NCBI GenBank assembly: GCA_018136815.1
Contig: CM030938.1
Span: 62,001-126,000, forward strand
DNA length: 64,000 nt
Reading direction: 5' to 3'
Origin: Isochrysis galbana
Taxonomy: Eukaryota > Haptophyta > Isochrysidales > Isochrysidaceae
Shown here: positions 28,301-38,837 of the stretch, in pieces
Layout of the letters: each line of letters opens with the position of its first letter
Numbering within the stretch: the first letter of the stretch is position 1
The notes under the pieces: generated by a model
What the model saw: the letters and a program-made list of their open reading frames with translations, nothing else
Told to the model about the DNA's origin: nothing
Databases searched by the model: none
Translations under genes and position numbers: made by a program

Positions 28301-29638
28301 TGTTCTCTTCCTCCCTACGAGGCCCGCTCATCCGGCCCGCTGCCACAACCGCAGCGCGCGTCGTTTTCGTTTTTGCTCGGACAGTGGTGGTACGCGTTCG
28401 CACCGTCGTACGGTGCCCCTTGGTCCCTTGGTTAGACTCCCACGCGTTCAGGCGTTCAAAGTTCAGGCACGCCGCACTTGCCTCGCCGGCCTTTGTTCGC
28501 TATCGCTCTGAGGCCCTCGCTCGCCTGTCGTTATCGGATCGCACTCTCGTCTCTCTGCTCGATGCGCCCTCTTCCTCTTCGTTCTTATGACTTCACGCTG
28601 ACTCTGATCTCTTGTAAGACTGTAAGACCCTCGTTTACGTTTAAATGTAAATGTAGGCGCGAAGAGGCCGATCGCCGTCGCAACGAGCAACGATATCGCC
28701 ACGCTCCCGGGAATTCCCCCTCCCGCGCAGAGTCGTTTCCCCCGCGCGGAGCTCTCCTCTTTGCGCCCTCGCCTTTGCGCGTTTCCCCTTGCCGCGCTCA
28801 CAATCTCCGATTACCACAACAGGAACAGCCGTGTTGTAGTTGGGCGACGCTAGACCGCCTAAACCCTCAACCCACCGGTAAAAAAAAATCTCTCAATATT
28901 CTCGCCGCGCACGCAACCCTGCAACCCTGCACCTGCGGCATAACTAGTTAGTTAGCAGCCGCGCCCGCATCCCTTATCACACCATCACACACACACATCA
29001 CACTTACAATTGCAATTGCCTTGCGGCTTGCGGCTCCTCCCCTCGTGCTCTTGTGCTCTACCTGCCTCCTCGCACGCCACCAGCTTCGCCGCAACCGTCA
29101 CCTCCCCCTCCATCCTCTCCACTCTCCACCGCCGTCATCTCCTCCATCGCCCCTCCCACCTCCGCCCTCTTGTCGAACACGCGATGACTATAGGCTCATA
29201 GGCAGAGGGCCGTTCGATCGAGCCGGCAGCTGACGCGGTCGTAGAGGGGTCGTTGATTGTTGTCGGCGGGAAAATGTCTGATAGGTCATAGTAAGAATCG
29301 ATCGGGTCTGACAGTGTCCGCCATCGAGCGCCGCGAGCGACGAAGTGGACTTACGGTCGGAGGATTGCGACGCGTGGCGTCGGGGAGTAGGGACGAGGCT
29401 AGCTAGCGAGCTAGTGGGAGAGAGAGGGGATGAGAATGAGAGCTTCTTGGATCCAAAGTAGACACGGGAGACTACAACACACGACCACAAAAAGCTAAGG
29501 ACACAGAACCACACAAACTAAACCAAACAGGGCGAAAACTAACCACACCAGGACGGACGGCCATGCGTCGGCACCAGGGCAATTCAGCAACGCGCAGACA
29601 TACGACAAAGCGGTCGGAACAACGAGAGCAGACCTCGC
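28301..29638. other. Intergenic; promoter-like block copy 4 at about 28880-29045 (minus)
   Basis: No gene. The minus strand between 29045 and 28880 carries GAGCACGAGGGGAGGAGCCG, an AATTGCAATTG palindrome, then GCGGCGAGAATATTGAGAGA and T9, matching copies 1 and 2. The rest is unassigned. Confidence 0.45.
28880..29045 (-). promoter_or_regulatory. Recurrent promoter-like block, copy 4
   Basis: Minus strand: GAGCACGAGGGGAGGAGCCG ... GCGCGGCGAGAATATTGAG ... T9. The largest match to copies 1 and 2, including both the upstream GCACGAGGG block and the TATTRARAG core. Confidence 0.4.
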
Positions 29639-30140
29639 TGGGGAGCTACAACCGATACACTGAGAGAAGACAGAAGACAGTCATAGAACATTTGATGACA
29701 TCGAGAGAAAGTAAGAGAAGAGGTAGTATACCAATCGACGAGACCTTGAGGCTTAAAATAACCCACCGGTTAGAAGTAAAAGTCTGTCATCGTATGGAAT
29801 ACGACACTCCCCGACTAAATTCGAGTCGTCCCGACGAGCGGCATGGAAGGAGAACGAAGTAACCGAAATAGAAGAAATCTAGATTTAGAGCGGCGAGGCA
29901 AGAGAAACCAAAGATAACTGAGAAACCAAACGTTGAAAGCGACGTTTAAATATAGAAGATGAGAGCACCCGTGGGCCAGCTACAACCGATACACTGAGAG
30001 AAGACAGAAGACAGTCATAGAACATTTGATGACATCGAGAGAAAGTAAGAGAAGAGGCAGTATACCAATCGACGAGACCTTGAGGCTTAAAATAACCCAC
30101 CGGTTAGAAGTAAAAGTCTGTCATCGTATGGAATACGACA
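29639..30140 (+). mobile_element. Second short direct-repeat element (TRIM-like)
   Basis: Near-identical 163-bp direct repeats (29644-29806 and 29978-30140) flank a 171-bp interior. Each may begin a few bases earlier with TGGG. Both end ATACGACA. After the first repeat comes CTCCCCGACTAAATTCGAG, closely matching the bases after the left LTR of the element at 5.8-7.5 kb (CCCCCCGACTTAATCACGAG). No clear target duplication is visible (CCTCG against CCTCT). The shared LTR end and the shared post-LTR word link the two elements. Confidence 0.6.
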
Positions 30141-30762
30141 CCTCTGCGCCGCCGTCACCCCCTCCATTGCCTTCTCCGTGTCGGATCCAGAGTATTTCCA
30201 CAATACTCTAGACGGATCCGATGGCTTGTGTGTCTTTTAACTTTAGGATGGGCATTGTTTCTTGAGGGGTGATCGCCGTTTACTTCGAGACTCTTCGTTG
30301 TGGCTTCGTTTCGGTTGGCTGCATTCTTCTCCGGACTCGTTTCTTTGATTGTGGCGACTGTTTACGTGAGTTTTCGGAGTGTCCCTTTGTTGACTGGGCG
30401 GTTTTGTGAGTGATGTGTGATCGTGGCTTGTGTCGCCATGTAGCGCGCGCGCTCTCTCTCTCTTTCTCAAGACTGTGCTCTATGCCCCTTGAGACTTGCC
30501 CCACGAACAAGCATTCGCTTGTTTCGACACTCCGCCTCCGCCCTCTCCGCCGCCGTCATCCCCTCCATTGCCTTCTCCGCCTCCGCCCTCTCCGCGGGAA
30601 TCTTTTGGACCTTTCGCCTGCGCCCTCTGCGAGCCCGTCTCCCAAGGGGGGTGCAGCAGAGGTGGCAGCTATGCAGTTTGACGAATTGACGAAACAGTGG
30701 GGAGGCGCGGGCAATCGTTCCCCAGGGGGAAGAGATTTTCCCCATTGCAGCAATGGGGGCTT
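30141..30762. other. Intergenic: Ser/Pro-type GC repeats
   Basis: No gene supported. CTCCGCC-type short repeats at 30535-30610 give low-complexity ORFs in several frames. A GTATTTCCACAATACTCTAG stretch at 30192 is a small palindrome. Confidence 0.35.
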
Positions 30763-31403
30763 CCTTGCTCGAGCTGCCCGACTTTGCAACGCTGTTGCGC
30801 CTGGTAGCAACCTCGCAGCCCGGTGCCTTCCGGGGAGATTCGACGCGCCTCGTAGTGGATGATGTGACGAATCGACACGGGTGACGACCTCGAGCGTCCC
30901 GACGCCTCGAGGGCTCTAAGAATAGATGCTGAGGGATGGATTTTGGGGTCATTCGATGTGGATTTGTTGTTTTGCCACCCTTGAACTGTCGAGTGCGGGC
31001 GGTTCTGGCTGTGGGCGTCACTGAAGTTGTTGAGTGATTTGGCCATATGGTCCAGGTCCCACCACTTGGAGGAGCGTGTGGCGCGGTCGGCGGCCGCTGA
31101 GTCGAAGAAAAGATTTTCAACGAATTTGTCGAGTCTATTTGTTGTGGTGTTGTACCCTTGAGCCTTGAGCGGCGTCGTCGAGCGCGCTATGGTTGTAGAA
31201 GTTGGGGTGGTCTCTCGGCGGGGGTACCACGTTAGAAATTGTAGTCTTGTAAGAGGTCTTGTTGGCTAGCATCCCTAGCCACATACACCGGACGAGCCAT
31301 GCACCAACCGCGCACACCCCCATCGCGGGGTAGGGGCTCCGTTGCCGATGAGGCACGGTCCCTCAGCACTAGGATTAAACTAGGACAACAAGAAAACTCT
31401 GAC
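30763..31403 (-). mobile_element. Dispersed 640-bp repeat with conserved ORF (copy 1)
   Basis: Minus-strand copy of a 640-bp unit that recurs at 58383-59020 on the plus strand with few differences. The conserved frame begins GVCAVGAWLVRCMWLGMLAN, then KTSYKTTISNVV; in the other copy it extends through ALDDAAQG and FVENLFFDSAAADRATRSSK. In this copy the frame is broken near 31145 (…AAQGSRVQHHNK). I do not recognise the protein. A core-binding helix of a tyrosine recombinase is one possibility (KTTISNVV followed by an xRDHxxxYNH block), at low confidence. Confidence 0.5.
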
Positions 31404-32051
31404 ACTCCCTTTCTTTTTTATTGTCCTTGTCCTGGTCCTGGTCGATGGTGGTCGCCTTCTTGCTGACTCACATCGAGGAGAGGTAGGAGTAGAGTTGTTG
31501 GAATCGGCATAAGGTACTCCTACTCCATCTATGAATAGGACGGAATATACGATGAGCCGTGGAACAGATGAACACCGTCGCCACCCCCCCGCGCGGCGAA
31601 ACGAACACTACTCTCTCAGGCCACCAGCGAACCTCCCCCTCACTCTCATCCCATCGGCTTCATTCGTTACTTTAACTTCTTCCTCGAGCACTTATCTCCT
31701 ACTCTCTGACTCTCCCTCCGGGGCCTTTCCCGGCACTCCCCTTCGGCGCCTACCCTTCAAGCGGTCTTTTCTCACTTCTTAGAGAGACTTCTTTCCTCTT
31801 ACTCACTGGGCGTCCTCGCACGCGTGCCCGCTTCCCTCGCCCCGCCCCCGCCCCCACCCCTCCCCCACCCCCGCGGGTGCAAGGTGGCGAGCGGAGTCAA
31901 CCTCCCGCCGGAGCGTCTCCCCCTGCCCCCTTCCCCCCCAACCCCCCACCCAAGAGGGAGCCGGCGCGAGCCAAAGGCCGCAGGTGCCCGTACACACACA
32001 CTCTCTCCCCCCCCCCCCCCCCCCCCACCTCCCCCCCCCACACACACAGCG
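31404..32051. other. Intergenic and 5' leader of the ubiquitin-like gene
   Basis: No gene. The end is CT-, CA- and C-rich (poly-C at about 32008-32022), typical of 5' flanks in this window. Confidence 0.45.
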
Positions 32052-35000
32052 ATGGGATGGGTGTGGACTCGCAAGTGGGTGGACGAGCCCGAGGAGTGCC
32101 GGGTTCTCTCCTGCCTCGTCGCGCAGCGCGGGGGCGAGGTGTGTGAATGTTGCAGGCCGCCGCACGACGAAAACAGCGGGACGATTCCCACCGTCGTCGC
32201 CGAGCAGACCGACGAGCGGCGAGCGCCCGAGCTGGCGGCCGACGGAGTGGCCGAGCTGGAGGTTGACGTTGCGGAGCAGCAAGAGGAGGTGCACAGAAGG
32301 GAGGCAGCCCCCGCCATCGCGAAGCCTGGCGAAACGCCGTCCGCCGTGAAGGCGGAGGTCCCGCAACCCCTCGATCCGCTCAAGGAGATGGCCTGTGCGG
32401 ACGGCGGCAATGAGCTGCTCGCCGCCGAGCGCAGACTCGTGCTGACCCTTGTGCGGGAGGGGGAGCCGCCCTTGCCGGTGGCATGCGAGCGCGACGACAC
32501 GCCCGTGCAACTGCTCTCTCGCTTGGGCTTGGGCGACAGCGTTAATCTGGCGCGGCCGTTCGGCGAGATTCTGCCGCACTCGCAAAGCCTGTGGTCCGCG
32601 GGGCTCAACGATGGTGACGAGGTGCACGTGGTCCACAGAAATCAGCCCGTCGCAGAGCCTGCACCTTCCAAGTCGGCAACTGCCTCGGACGCGGCCAGCG
32701 ATGGACAAGAGACTATCGAGCAGGACGACGCGAACCCCCCAGCTAGTGCTGCTGCCGCTTTCTGTGTCCCTCCTTCTGATGAGCCCCACGCACCGTCTGA
32801 GCAGAATGCGAACGCTATGGACGGGGCAGCAAAGGACGTTGTGCACCAAGTGGGAGCGCAAGATGATCCACAGGTGGCAGTGAGCGCTGCGCCTTGCAAG
32901 TCGGCAACTGCATCGGACGTGGCCAGTGATGGACAAGAGACCACCGATGATCCGCAGGTGGCAGTGAGCACTGCGCCTTCCAAGTCGGCAGCTGCCTCGG
33001 ACGTGGCCTGTGATGGACAAGAGACCACCGAACAGGACGTCGCGAAACCCTCAGCTAGCGCTGCTGCCGCTCTCTGTGTCTCTCCTTCTGACGAGCCCCA
33101 TGCATCGTCTGACCAAAATGCGAACGCTGTGGACGGGGCAGCAGAGGACGTCATGCACCAATTGGGAGCGCAAGGCGACTCGCAGGTGGCAGTGGGCGCA
33201 GATGTGAAACAGGAAGCGAGTGATGCTGCAAGGCGAGTACATGCCGTCGACCCCAGAATTTCGGGTACTGAAGGCACGATCAACCGTGAGGAGGTCGAAA
33301 TGGCACCAACACCGGCGCCGGCGGCAATGCAAGGAGGGGAGGCTGCACTTCCTAGCAACTTGGATGGCGCCAAGACTTCGGCAGGCACAGAGGAGGCCGC
33401 TCCCATGGATGCTTCCCTCATGGAAGGCGCGGCGGTAGCCCATGCGTCATCTAATGCCCCCGCCACCTCGGTCGATGAAGCGATGGCCTCGCCCGATGGT
33501 GAAACGGCCTCAGGCGATCTGGCCACGGCCTCGGACGATAAAGCCACGGCCCTGCACGAGGAAGTGACGACTTCAAAGGAGGGAGCAACGGCCTTGGACG
33601 ACGGGGAGATTGCATCACACGCTCCCGAGATTGCCCCCCTTACTGAGGCTATCCGACCCGCTGAGGTGGTTGCGGAGCCAGAGGGAGCGGAACACATCAA
33701 ACCAGTGGCTCCTCGTGAGGCCGCATGTCCTCGCGAGGACACGGCAACGAACACCGCCCTCGAAGCTCAAGGTCAGGTCGAGCATGAGCATCGCGCCGCG
33801 TCTAGTACTGGCTCCGTTATCGCGCATGACCTCATCGCAAGCCATCTTACCCCGACCGTCATCACCGAAGGCACAGTGCATCCTCGCACTCCGGCCGCCG
33901 TTGTCGGAGAAGACCTACGCGCCGCTGTGGCCGGCGCCGGACCCGACAATGCCACGTCTCCGGACAGCAAGATCACGACCCCCGGGATGGATACTAGCGG
34001 CGTGAAGCAAGCCGATAATGCGTTGCACGAGCCGAAGCCGCCAAGCCACGGAACCCGTGCGGCTGCGGCGGCCTGGAAGGAGTCCAACGCCTCCTATGTG
34101 GGAGAGAGCACTGCGGTCTCCGTTGCGCACGGAGCTCTGCAAGCTCTCCCGCTTCAAGTGGTTGGCCTGACGTCGGGCGTCGGTAGCACATCGCAACCGG
34201 ACACGGCTGTCGCACCCGTGCTACCAGTTGGCGAGGAGCCGGTCGTCCGGATGACGACGAGTGCCGCCGGGATTGGTGATGACGAAGCCATTCCCAATGA
34301 CACAGGTGGTGCCATCTCAAGTTCGGCTGACGATGCGCGCGCCCAGCGCTTCGTGATTGGTGCCACTCCTACACGGAAGGATGTTCCATCTGCCAAAGTG
34401 TTCGTGAGAGGTAATATGTCGGCGCTCGGCACTCTCGATCACGGCATCGGCACGGGCGTCGGGCTACCCCCAAACTCGCTGGACTGCAGCGCGGACACGG
34501 AGCTCGCAGATGTGGAGAAGGCACTCTCACAAGCTACAACGACGGCCTCGACACCCTCCTCAGTCGCCAGCTTGGGCGAACGCGCTGCATCTCCCTCCCA
34601 CCTTCCACCTGTATTGGCAAGGTCGCGCACGCCAAAGACGAAGATGCGTCGAGACGTTGACTACTCCGCCGGCTTGAAGGGTGCCTTCAAGGCGGGCGGC
34701 GAGGGCTGGGTGTGGGAGGAATCCGACGGAGCCGAGGAGCTGCTGCGGCTGACTCTCGTGTGCGAGTCGAGGCCTGTTGTGAATATCTTGTGCTCTCCGA
34801 ACGAGCCCGTGGGCTCGTTCAAGCATCGCTACGGCATTCCGACCGCTATGCGGCTCCATCAGGGTAGCAAGTCCGGGCCGCCACTCAGGGAGGACGAGAC
34901 TCTCGCCCAAAATGGCGTCGCCAACGGCGACGTAATCCACGGCTTCCTCCATAGGTCACCGGGTGCGAGCGAGCTTCACCGCATAGCAGCAGAACAATCT

Positions 35001-35918
35001 CTCTCCGAGATGGAGGACGAGACGGCCGTGGGGACGGAAGAGGATGCCGAGGTCGCGGCACACAATCCAGAGCATGTGCTCGCGTCGGCTGACGAGGGCC
35101 CCAAGCACAGCCTGACGAACAAGAACGAGCAGGTGAGAACTGCGTGTTCCGAATCGCCACATTGGCTCAGGGGTGGCGTCCAGCTGCCCGTTGTGCGACG
35201 CCATCTTACTACTACTTTGGGTCAGCTGAACCCCCCCCCCTCCCCGCTAAGCAGTGGATGGGACCGCGCTTTGCTTTCAAGCAGCCAGAGGGCGCTGAGT
35301 TCACCGTCAAGCACCTCGCGTGGATGACGAACCAGCCGTACCCGTGGCAGCTAGCCTCCATTGGCGATGCAGTCCGCAACGCTACGCCCAAGCGCACTTC
35401 CCCCTCCCCGGAAAGNNNNNNNNNNNNNNNNNNNNNNNNNNNNNNNNNNNNNNNNNNNNNNNNNNNNNNNNNNNNNNNNNNNNNNNNNNNNNNNNNNNNN
35501 NNNNNNNNNNNNNNNCCATCCTGGCGCACGCGGAAGCAGTTGGCCCGGCTGGCGCAACTCCTTCTTTCCGGCTCAGCGCGTCAGCCCCACTAAAGATTCA
35601 CCTGGCTTGGCGATGCACGCCGCCAATGAAGCATCGGGCGTTGCTCGAGCCGACGATGGGCGCACCTCGTCATCATCCGGCCTTCAGCGTAGCGGTGCCG
35701 CACGGTCCTCCAGCCCGTTGCTCGTCCCGAGCAAGTTGCCGGCCCGGCTCACTCCGATTTCTCTCGCCCCACTCCCCCGTGGAGCCAGTCCATTGCCTAA
35801 CGCGTTCCATGAAAGGGCGAGCGATTCGCCGGGGGTCCGGCGCTCGCCGAGCACCATCAAATTGTTCGTTCCTAAGGCGGCCAAGGCCAGCCCTCCGATT
35901 GCTCCCGGACGCGAATAA
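32052..35918 (+). CDS. Large protein with two ubiquitin-like domains and duplicated linker
   Basis: Model: exon 1 32052-35132, intron 35133-35254 (GTGAGA...GCAG, C-rich tract before the acceptor, phase 0), exon 2 from 35255, cut by a 100-N gap (35416-35515) and open again to the TAA at 35916-35918. N-terminus (MGWVWTRKWVDEPEECRVLS) has paired Cys (CECC) that may bind zinc. A beta-grasp fold near residues 127-200 (RRLVLTLVREGEPPLPVACE ... GLNDGDEVHVVHR) is mirrored by a second near residues 894-970 (LLRLTLVCESRPVVNILCSP ... GVANGDVIHGFLHR). Between them is a 690-residue Ala/Ser/Thr/Asp-rich linker with an internal duplication of a unit containing SKSA(T/A)ASD, SDGQET, PPSDEPHA and QNAN(A/V)DGAA. 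No catalytic domain. Likely an adaptor or scaffold; partners unknown. Confidence 0.75.
35133..35254 (+). other. Intron, phase 0 (122 bp)
   Basis: Donor CAG/GTGAGA and acceptor GCAG/TGG, with a poly-C tract upstream of the acceptor and a CTGAAC branch-like word. Both flanking exons are in the same frame and protein-like, while the intron is not. Confidence 0.65.
35416..35515. other. Assembly gap (100 N)
   Basis: 100 N within exon 2 of the ubiquitin-like gene; true size unknown, so the reading frame across it cannot be proved. Confidence 0.99.
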
Positions 35919-38080
35919 GCTTTGTGGCCCACGTAACAACGACCATTTACTAGCTCGCGTGATGCCCTCTCAAATTGAGCCAGGCTCTCCGGCCGTTGCC
36001 ACCACCCACTTCCACGCTTGTAGCGCGGTAGGACGTGCGGGCTCGCAATCTCAACCACAAAGATTGTATCATCCGACGGACGGACCCAATTCCATTTGAA
36101 AGCATCTCACTGTATGCATCTTTTGGAAGCCGACCGAGGGTGGCGCATAGTGCGTAGCTCATAGCTTGTTGTCGGTGTTCCCCTTGGGGTCCCCGCGCTA
36201 TACTTGTTACTTTGGGTATTGAATTGAATCATGCAATGTCACGTTGCACTCATGCCGGTGCTTATCGTTGCAACTCATAATAATAAAATAACTGAGCATT
36301 AGCATTAGTACTAGTACCACTACTCTCACTAGCCTAGTAGGTACTAACACGACAGCCCTCAGTGCACCTGCCCGTACACCTTGGCGTGTGCTGTTGCCAC
36401 AGATACATACACCTATGCACCCCTCCAAATCTCCCCCCTCGCAGGCCCCTCACAAGTTAAAATGAGGGAAAGCACCCATTGAGGCGGACCGACCTACGTC
36501 GGGCGACTCTTCGGGAAAAAGCATCGGGGGGGAGGGGAGGGGGAGGAACCTCTCGTCGTGAAGAAGAACGGCCCTTGACAGCTCGCGCCGCGAGCGGTCC
36601 TCGAGAAATAGGCGACTGCGCCCCGAGATACCTGCCACCGGGGTATCTCAAGATGTCTTGAGCCACTCCCTTCCCATCTCCCGCCTGTCGCCAACCGCCC
36701 CTCTCCGCCCGTTTGCTAACGCAAGCGGGTCTCGTTCCTCACCACACTCCATCGGGGGGGGGGGGGTGCAAATCCCCCCCTCTCCCTCGCTCCACTCTCT
36801 TTCACCTCTGTCCCTGCGGCGCGTCGCCATGCGGCGCGCCACGGCCTGCTCTCAGAGGTCCTTCAGGGGCGCCCAGAGGTCCAGCAAGGGCAGCTCAAGG
36901 GGCAGTGGAGGCTGGGGCTCAGTCCCTGGCCCCCCTGCCTCTCCCTCGCTCGCCTCGTTGGCCTTTGATGCCGCCCAGAGTCCACTGTCTGTCTGGCGAC
37001 CAGGGATTAGGGGTGGGGAGGGAGTGCTTGAACTTGAGGCAAGCAGTCAGCAGCACTTGCTCTTGCATCTTGCGCATGGCGCTCATGGCAATGAGGGTGT
37101 GTGTAGCTAAAAAAAACTCCTTGGCCACTGCAAAAAAAATCGCCGCATTGCGGACGTTCGTACTCGTGACCACGAAAGAATCAACTCGCGAAACTTTGTA
37201 GCTGCTTTGGTGTCATCATGAGGAATCCCTCCTTGATTTCTCTTGGAGTTTTGGGTGCAATTTTGAAAAGTCGATTTTTCCCGTCCCCACCCCTACAGGG
37301 ATGGGGGGGGGGCAGTACGAGAGCAGGCCCATGCGGGCCTGGGAGTGCGGCTCGCGGCCCGCGCCCACTGGGGGTCCCTGTGCATGCACCGACCCCGCGC
37401 ACCCCAGCGCGTCCTCTCCTCGAGTCCACGCTGGGGGAAAACCCCTTTCGGGTAAAAGCAACGCCTAGGGGGGGGGGGGGGGGCACTCGTGAGATAGGAG
37501 CCCAGAAGCGCTAATCTCCCTCGCTAGAGCGAGTGGCCGCGGCGAGCCGCGGCCCTTCCCTCCTGGCTCTGGCGCCCCCGTCTTCTCTTACCAAACGGGA
37601 CGAGTTGACACGTAAACGCCGGAGGGGAGAGCTGCCACTCCCCCCTCCCCTCCCTCTTCCCTCTTCCTCCTCTCTTCCCTGCGGCTCTGGCCCATGGCGC
37701 GCGCCTGCGGCCCCTCTTCAGGTCCCCAGGTGCCAGGTGGCCTGCAGGGGCCTGGGAGCACAGCTCAGGGGGCAGGTGAGGCTAGGGCATGGCCCTGGCC
37801 CCTCCTGCCTCTCCCTCGCTGGCGCTCCGAGCCCCTGCGGGTCGACTGGAGCTGGCTGGGGGGTCCTGAACAGGGGGGCCCAGGGGGAGGAGGGGCTGTT
37901 CAGAGGGATGGGCTGGCCACGACAGGCCAGGGCGGGCGAATCAGGCGTGCCTGTGGGGAGAGGGATGGGTCAGCATGGCAGTGTGCTCCTGGCAGGCCAT
38001 CAGGCGTGCCAGGAGAGTGGGTGGTTCCTCCCCCATGGCAGGGGAGGAGTGGAGAGAGAGGGGGTCTCGTGCCCCCCCAT
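35919..38080. other. Intergenic: dispersed repeats and a diverged duplication
   Basis: No gene supported. Dispersed AT-rich repeat copy 3 at about 36275-36445. A GC-rich stretch at 36835-36960 (CTCAGAGGTCC ... GGGGCTCAG ... CCCTGGCCCCCCTGCCTCTC) resembles 37690-37815, so a diverged duplication. The second member ends in a LINE head at about 38080-38110. Confidence 0.45.
36275..36445 (+). repeat. Dispersed AT-rich repeat, copy 3
   Basis: Starts AATAATAAAATAACTGAGCA, continues ACTAGCCTAG and TGCCCGTACACCTTGG; the last word recurs inverted at 41893-41910. Confidence 0.5.
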
Positions 38081-38112
38081 GGGCGAACTAAGGCTATAAA
38101 CTTTGTTGCGTT
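38078..38112 (-). mobile_element. LINE-type 5' head, copy (MGGHE)
   Basis: Minus strand: CAACAAAGTTTATAGCCTTA, then GTTCGCCCATGG. Same plan as the other heads (short hairpin-forming AT core, 3-5 bases, CATGG). The following frame (MGGHETPSLS) is Ser/Pro-rich and short. Confidence 0.45.
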
Positions 38113-38268
38113 CCGAGATCATAGAATGTGGTATCCGATCTCCGGCTGAGGGCGCTCGGTCGTGTTAGAGTTGCTCGCTTGCGCGCGGCGCAGCCTGTCG
38201 GCTGTCGGCCCAACCTTCTCTAACTCTACGAGAACTTTGACTTACGAGCTGTGGCTGGCTCTTGATCG

Positions 38269-38450
38269 TTATGAGGAGGGGGACTTAGTGAAGTCTCTCG
38301 ATACTAATACTGGGGGTCTGCGGTCAAGGTTGTGAATCCTCAAAAGGCAGAGTCTAAGGGTGACCGACGGGCCCCCGGAGGGAAGTTGGAGCCCGAGGGG
38401 GAGGGCACGAGGCGCCTGCCCCATGTGAACTAAGTATAAAGTTAGTGGAG
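38269..38450 (-). mobile_element. LINE-type 5' head and short N-terminal ORF
   Basis: Minus strand: CCACTAACTTTATACTTAGT, then TCACATGGGGCAGG. The hairpin CTAAC...GTTAG lies just before the ATG at 38424, which opens a frame MGQAPRALPLGLQLPSGG to a stop at about 38269. No RT follows, so only the head remains. Confidence 0.5.
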
Positions 38451-38837
38451 GAGATATCAGCCGCAGGGCGACGGCGCGTGAAGTCACGCAAGCGGCCCAC
38501 TCGTCGTCACGCCGTCGGCGCGGCGTTTTTTGCGATGAGGCGCTCTGCCTTGCGTCCAGTCACACATAGCACAAAACGAGTGCAACGAGGGCTCCCAAGC
38601 AATTTCAAATACTGAGTACAATCAAGCATGAGTCAAATAAGATCTAAAGGTGCAAATGCGTGAAATGCGTCAACGTTGATTGGCTAGCCACGCCGATGAG
38701 ATCTAGATGAAGATTTGTGCCATGCTCCTAGTCCGGACATCGACGACACTGATGGCACGAGGATTCCATTTCCCTTTTGAGTTCAGCCTCGTTATAAGCC
38801 TGGATCTATGATTTAATGCTTTCAGCAATAAGTGGCG
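38451..38837. other. Intergenic, nothing recognised
   Basis: Mixed composition; the right half is AT-richer and presumably holds the 3' UTR of the YkoF-like gene on the minus strand. Confidence 0.35.

Noticed and set aside
29633-30140. Target duplication for the second short direct-repeat element
   Set aside because: CCTCG and CCTCT differ and the exact 5' end of the repeat is unclear, so no TSD is claimed.
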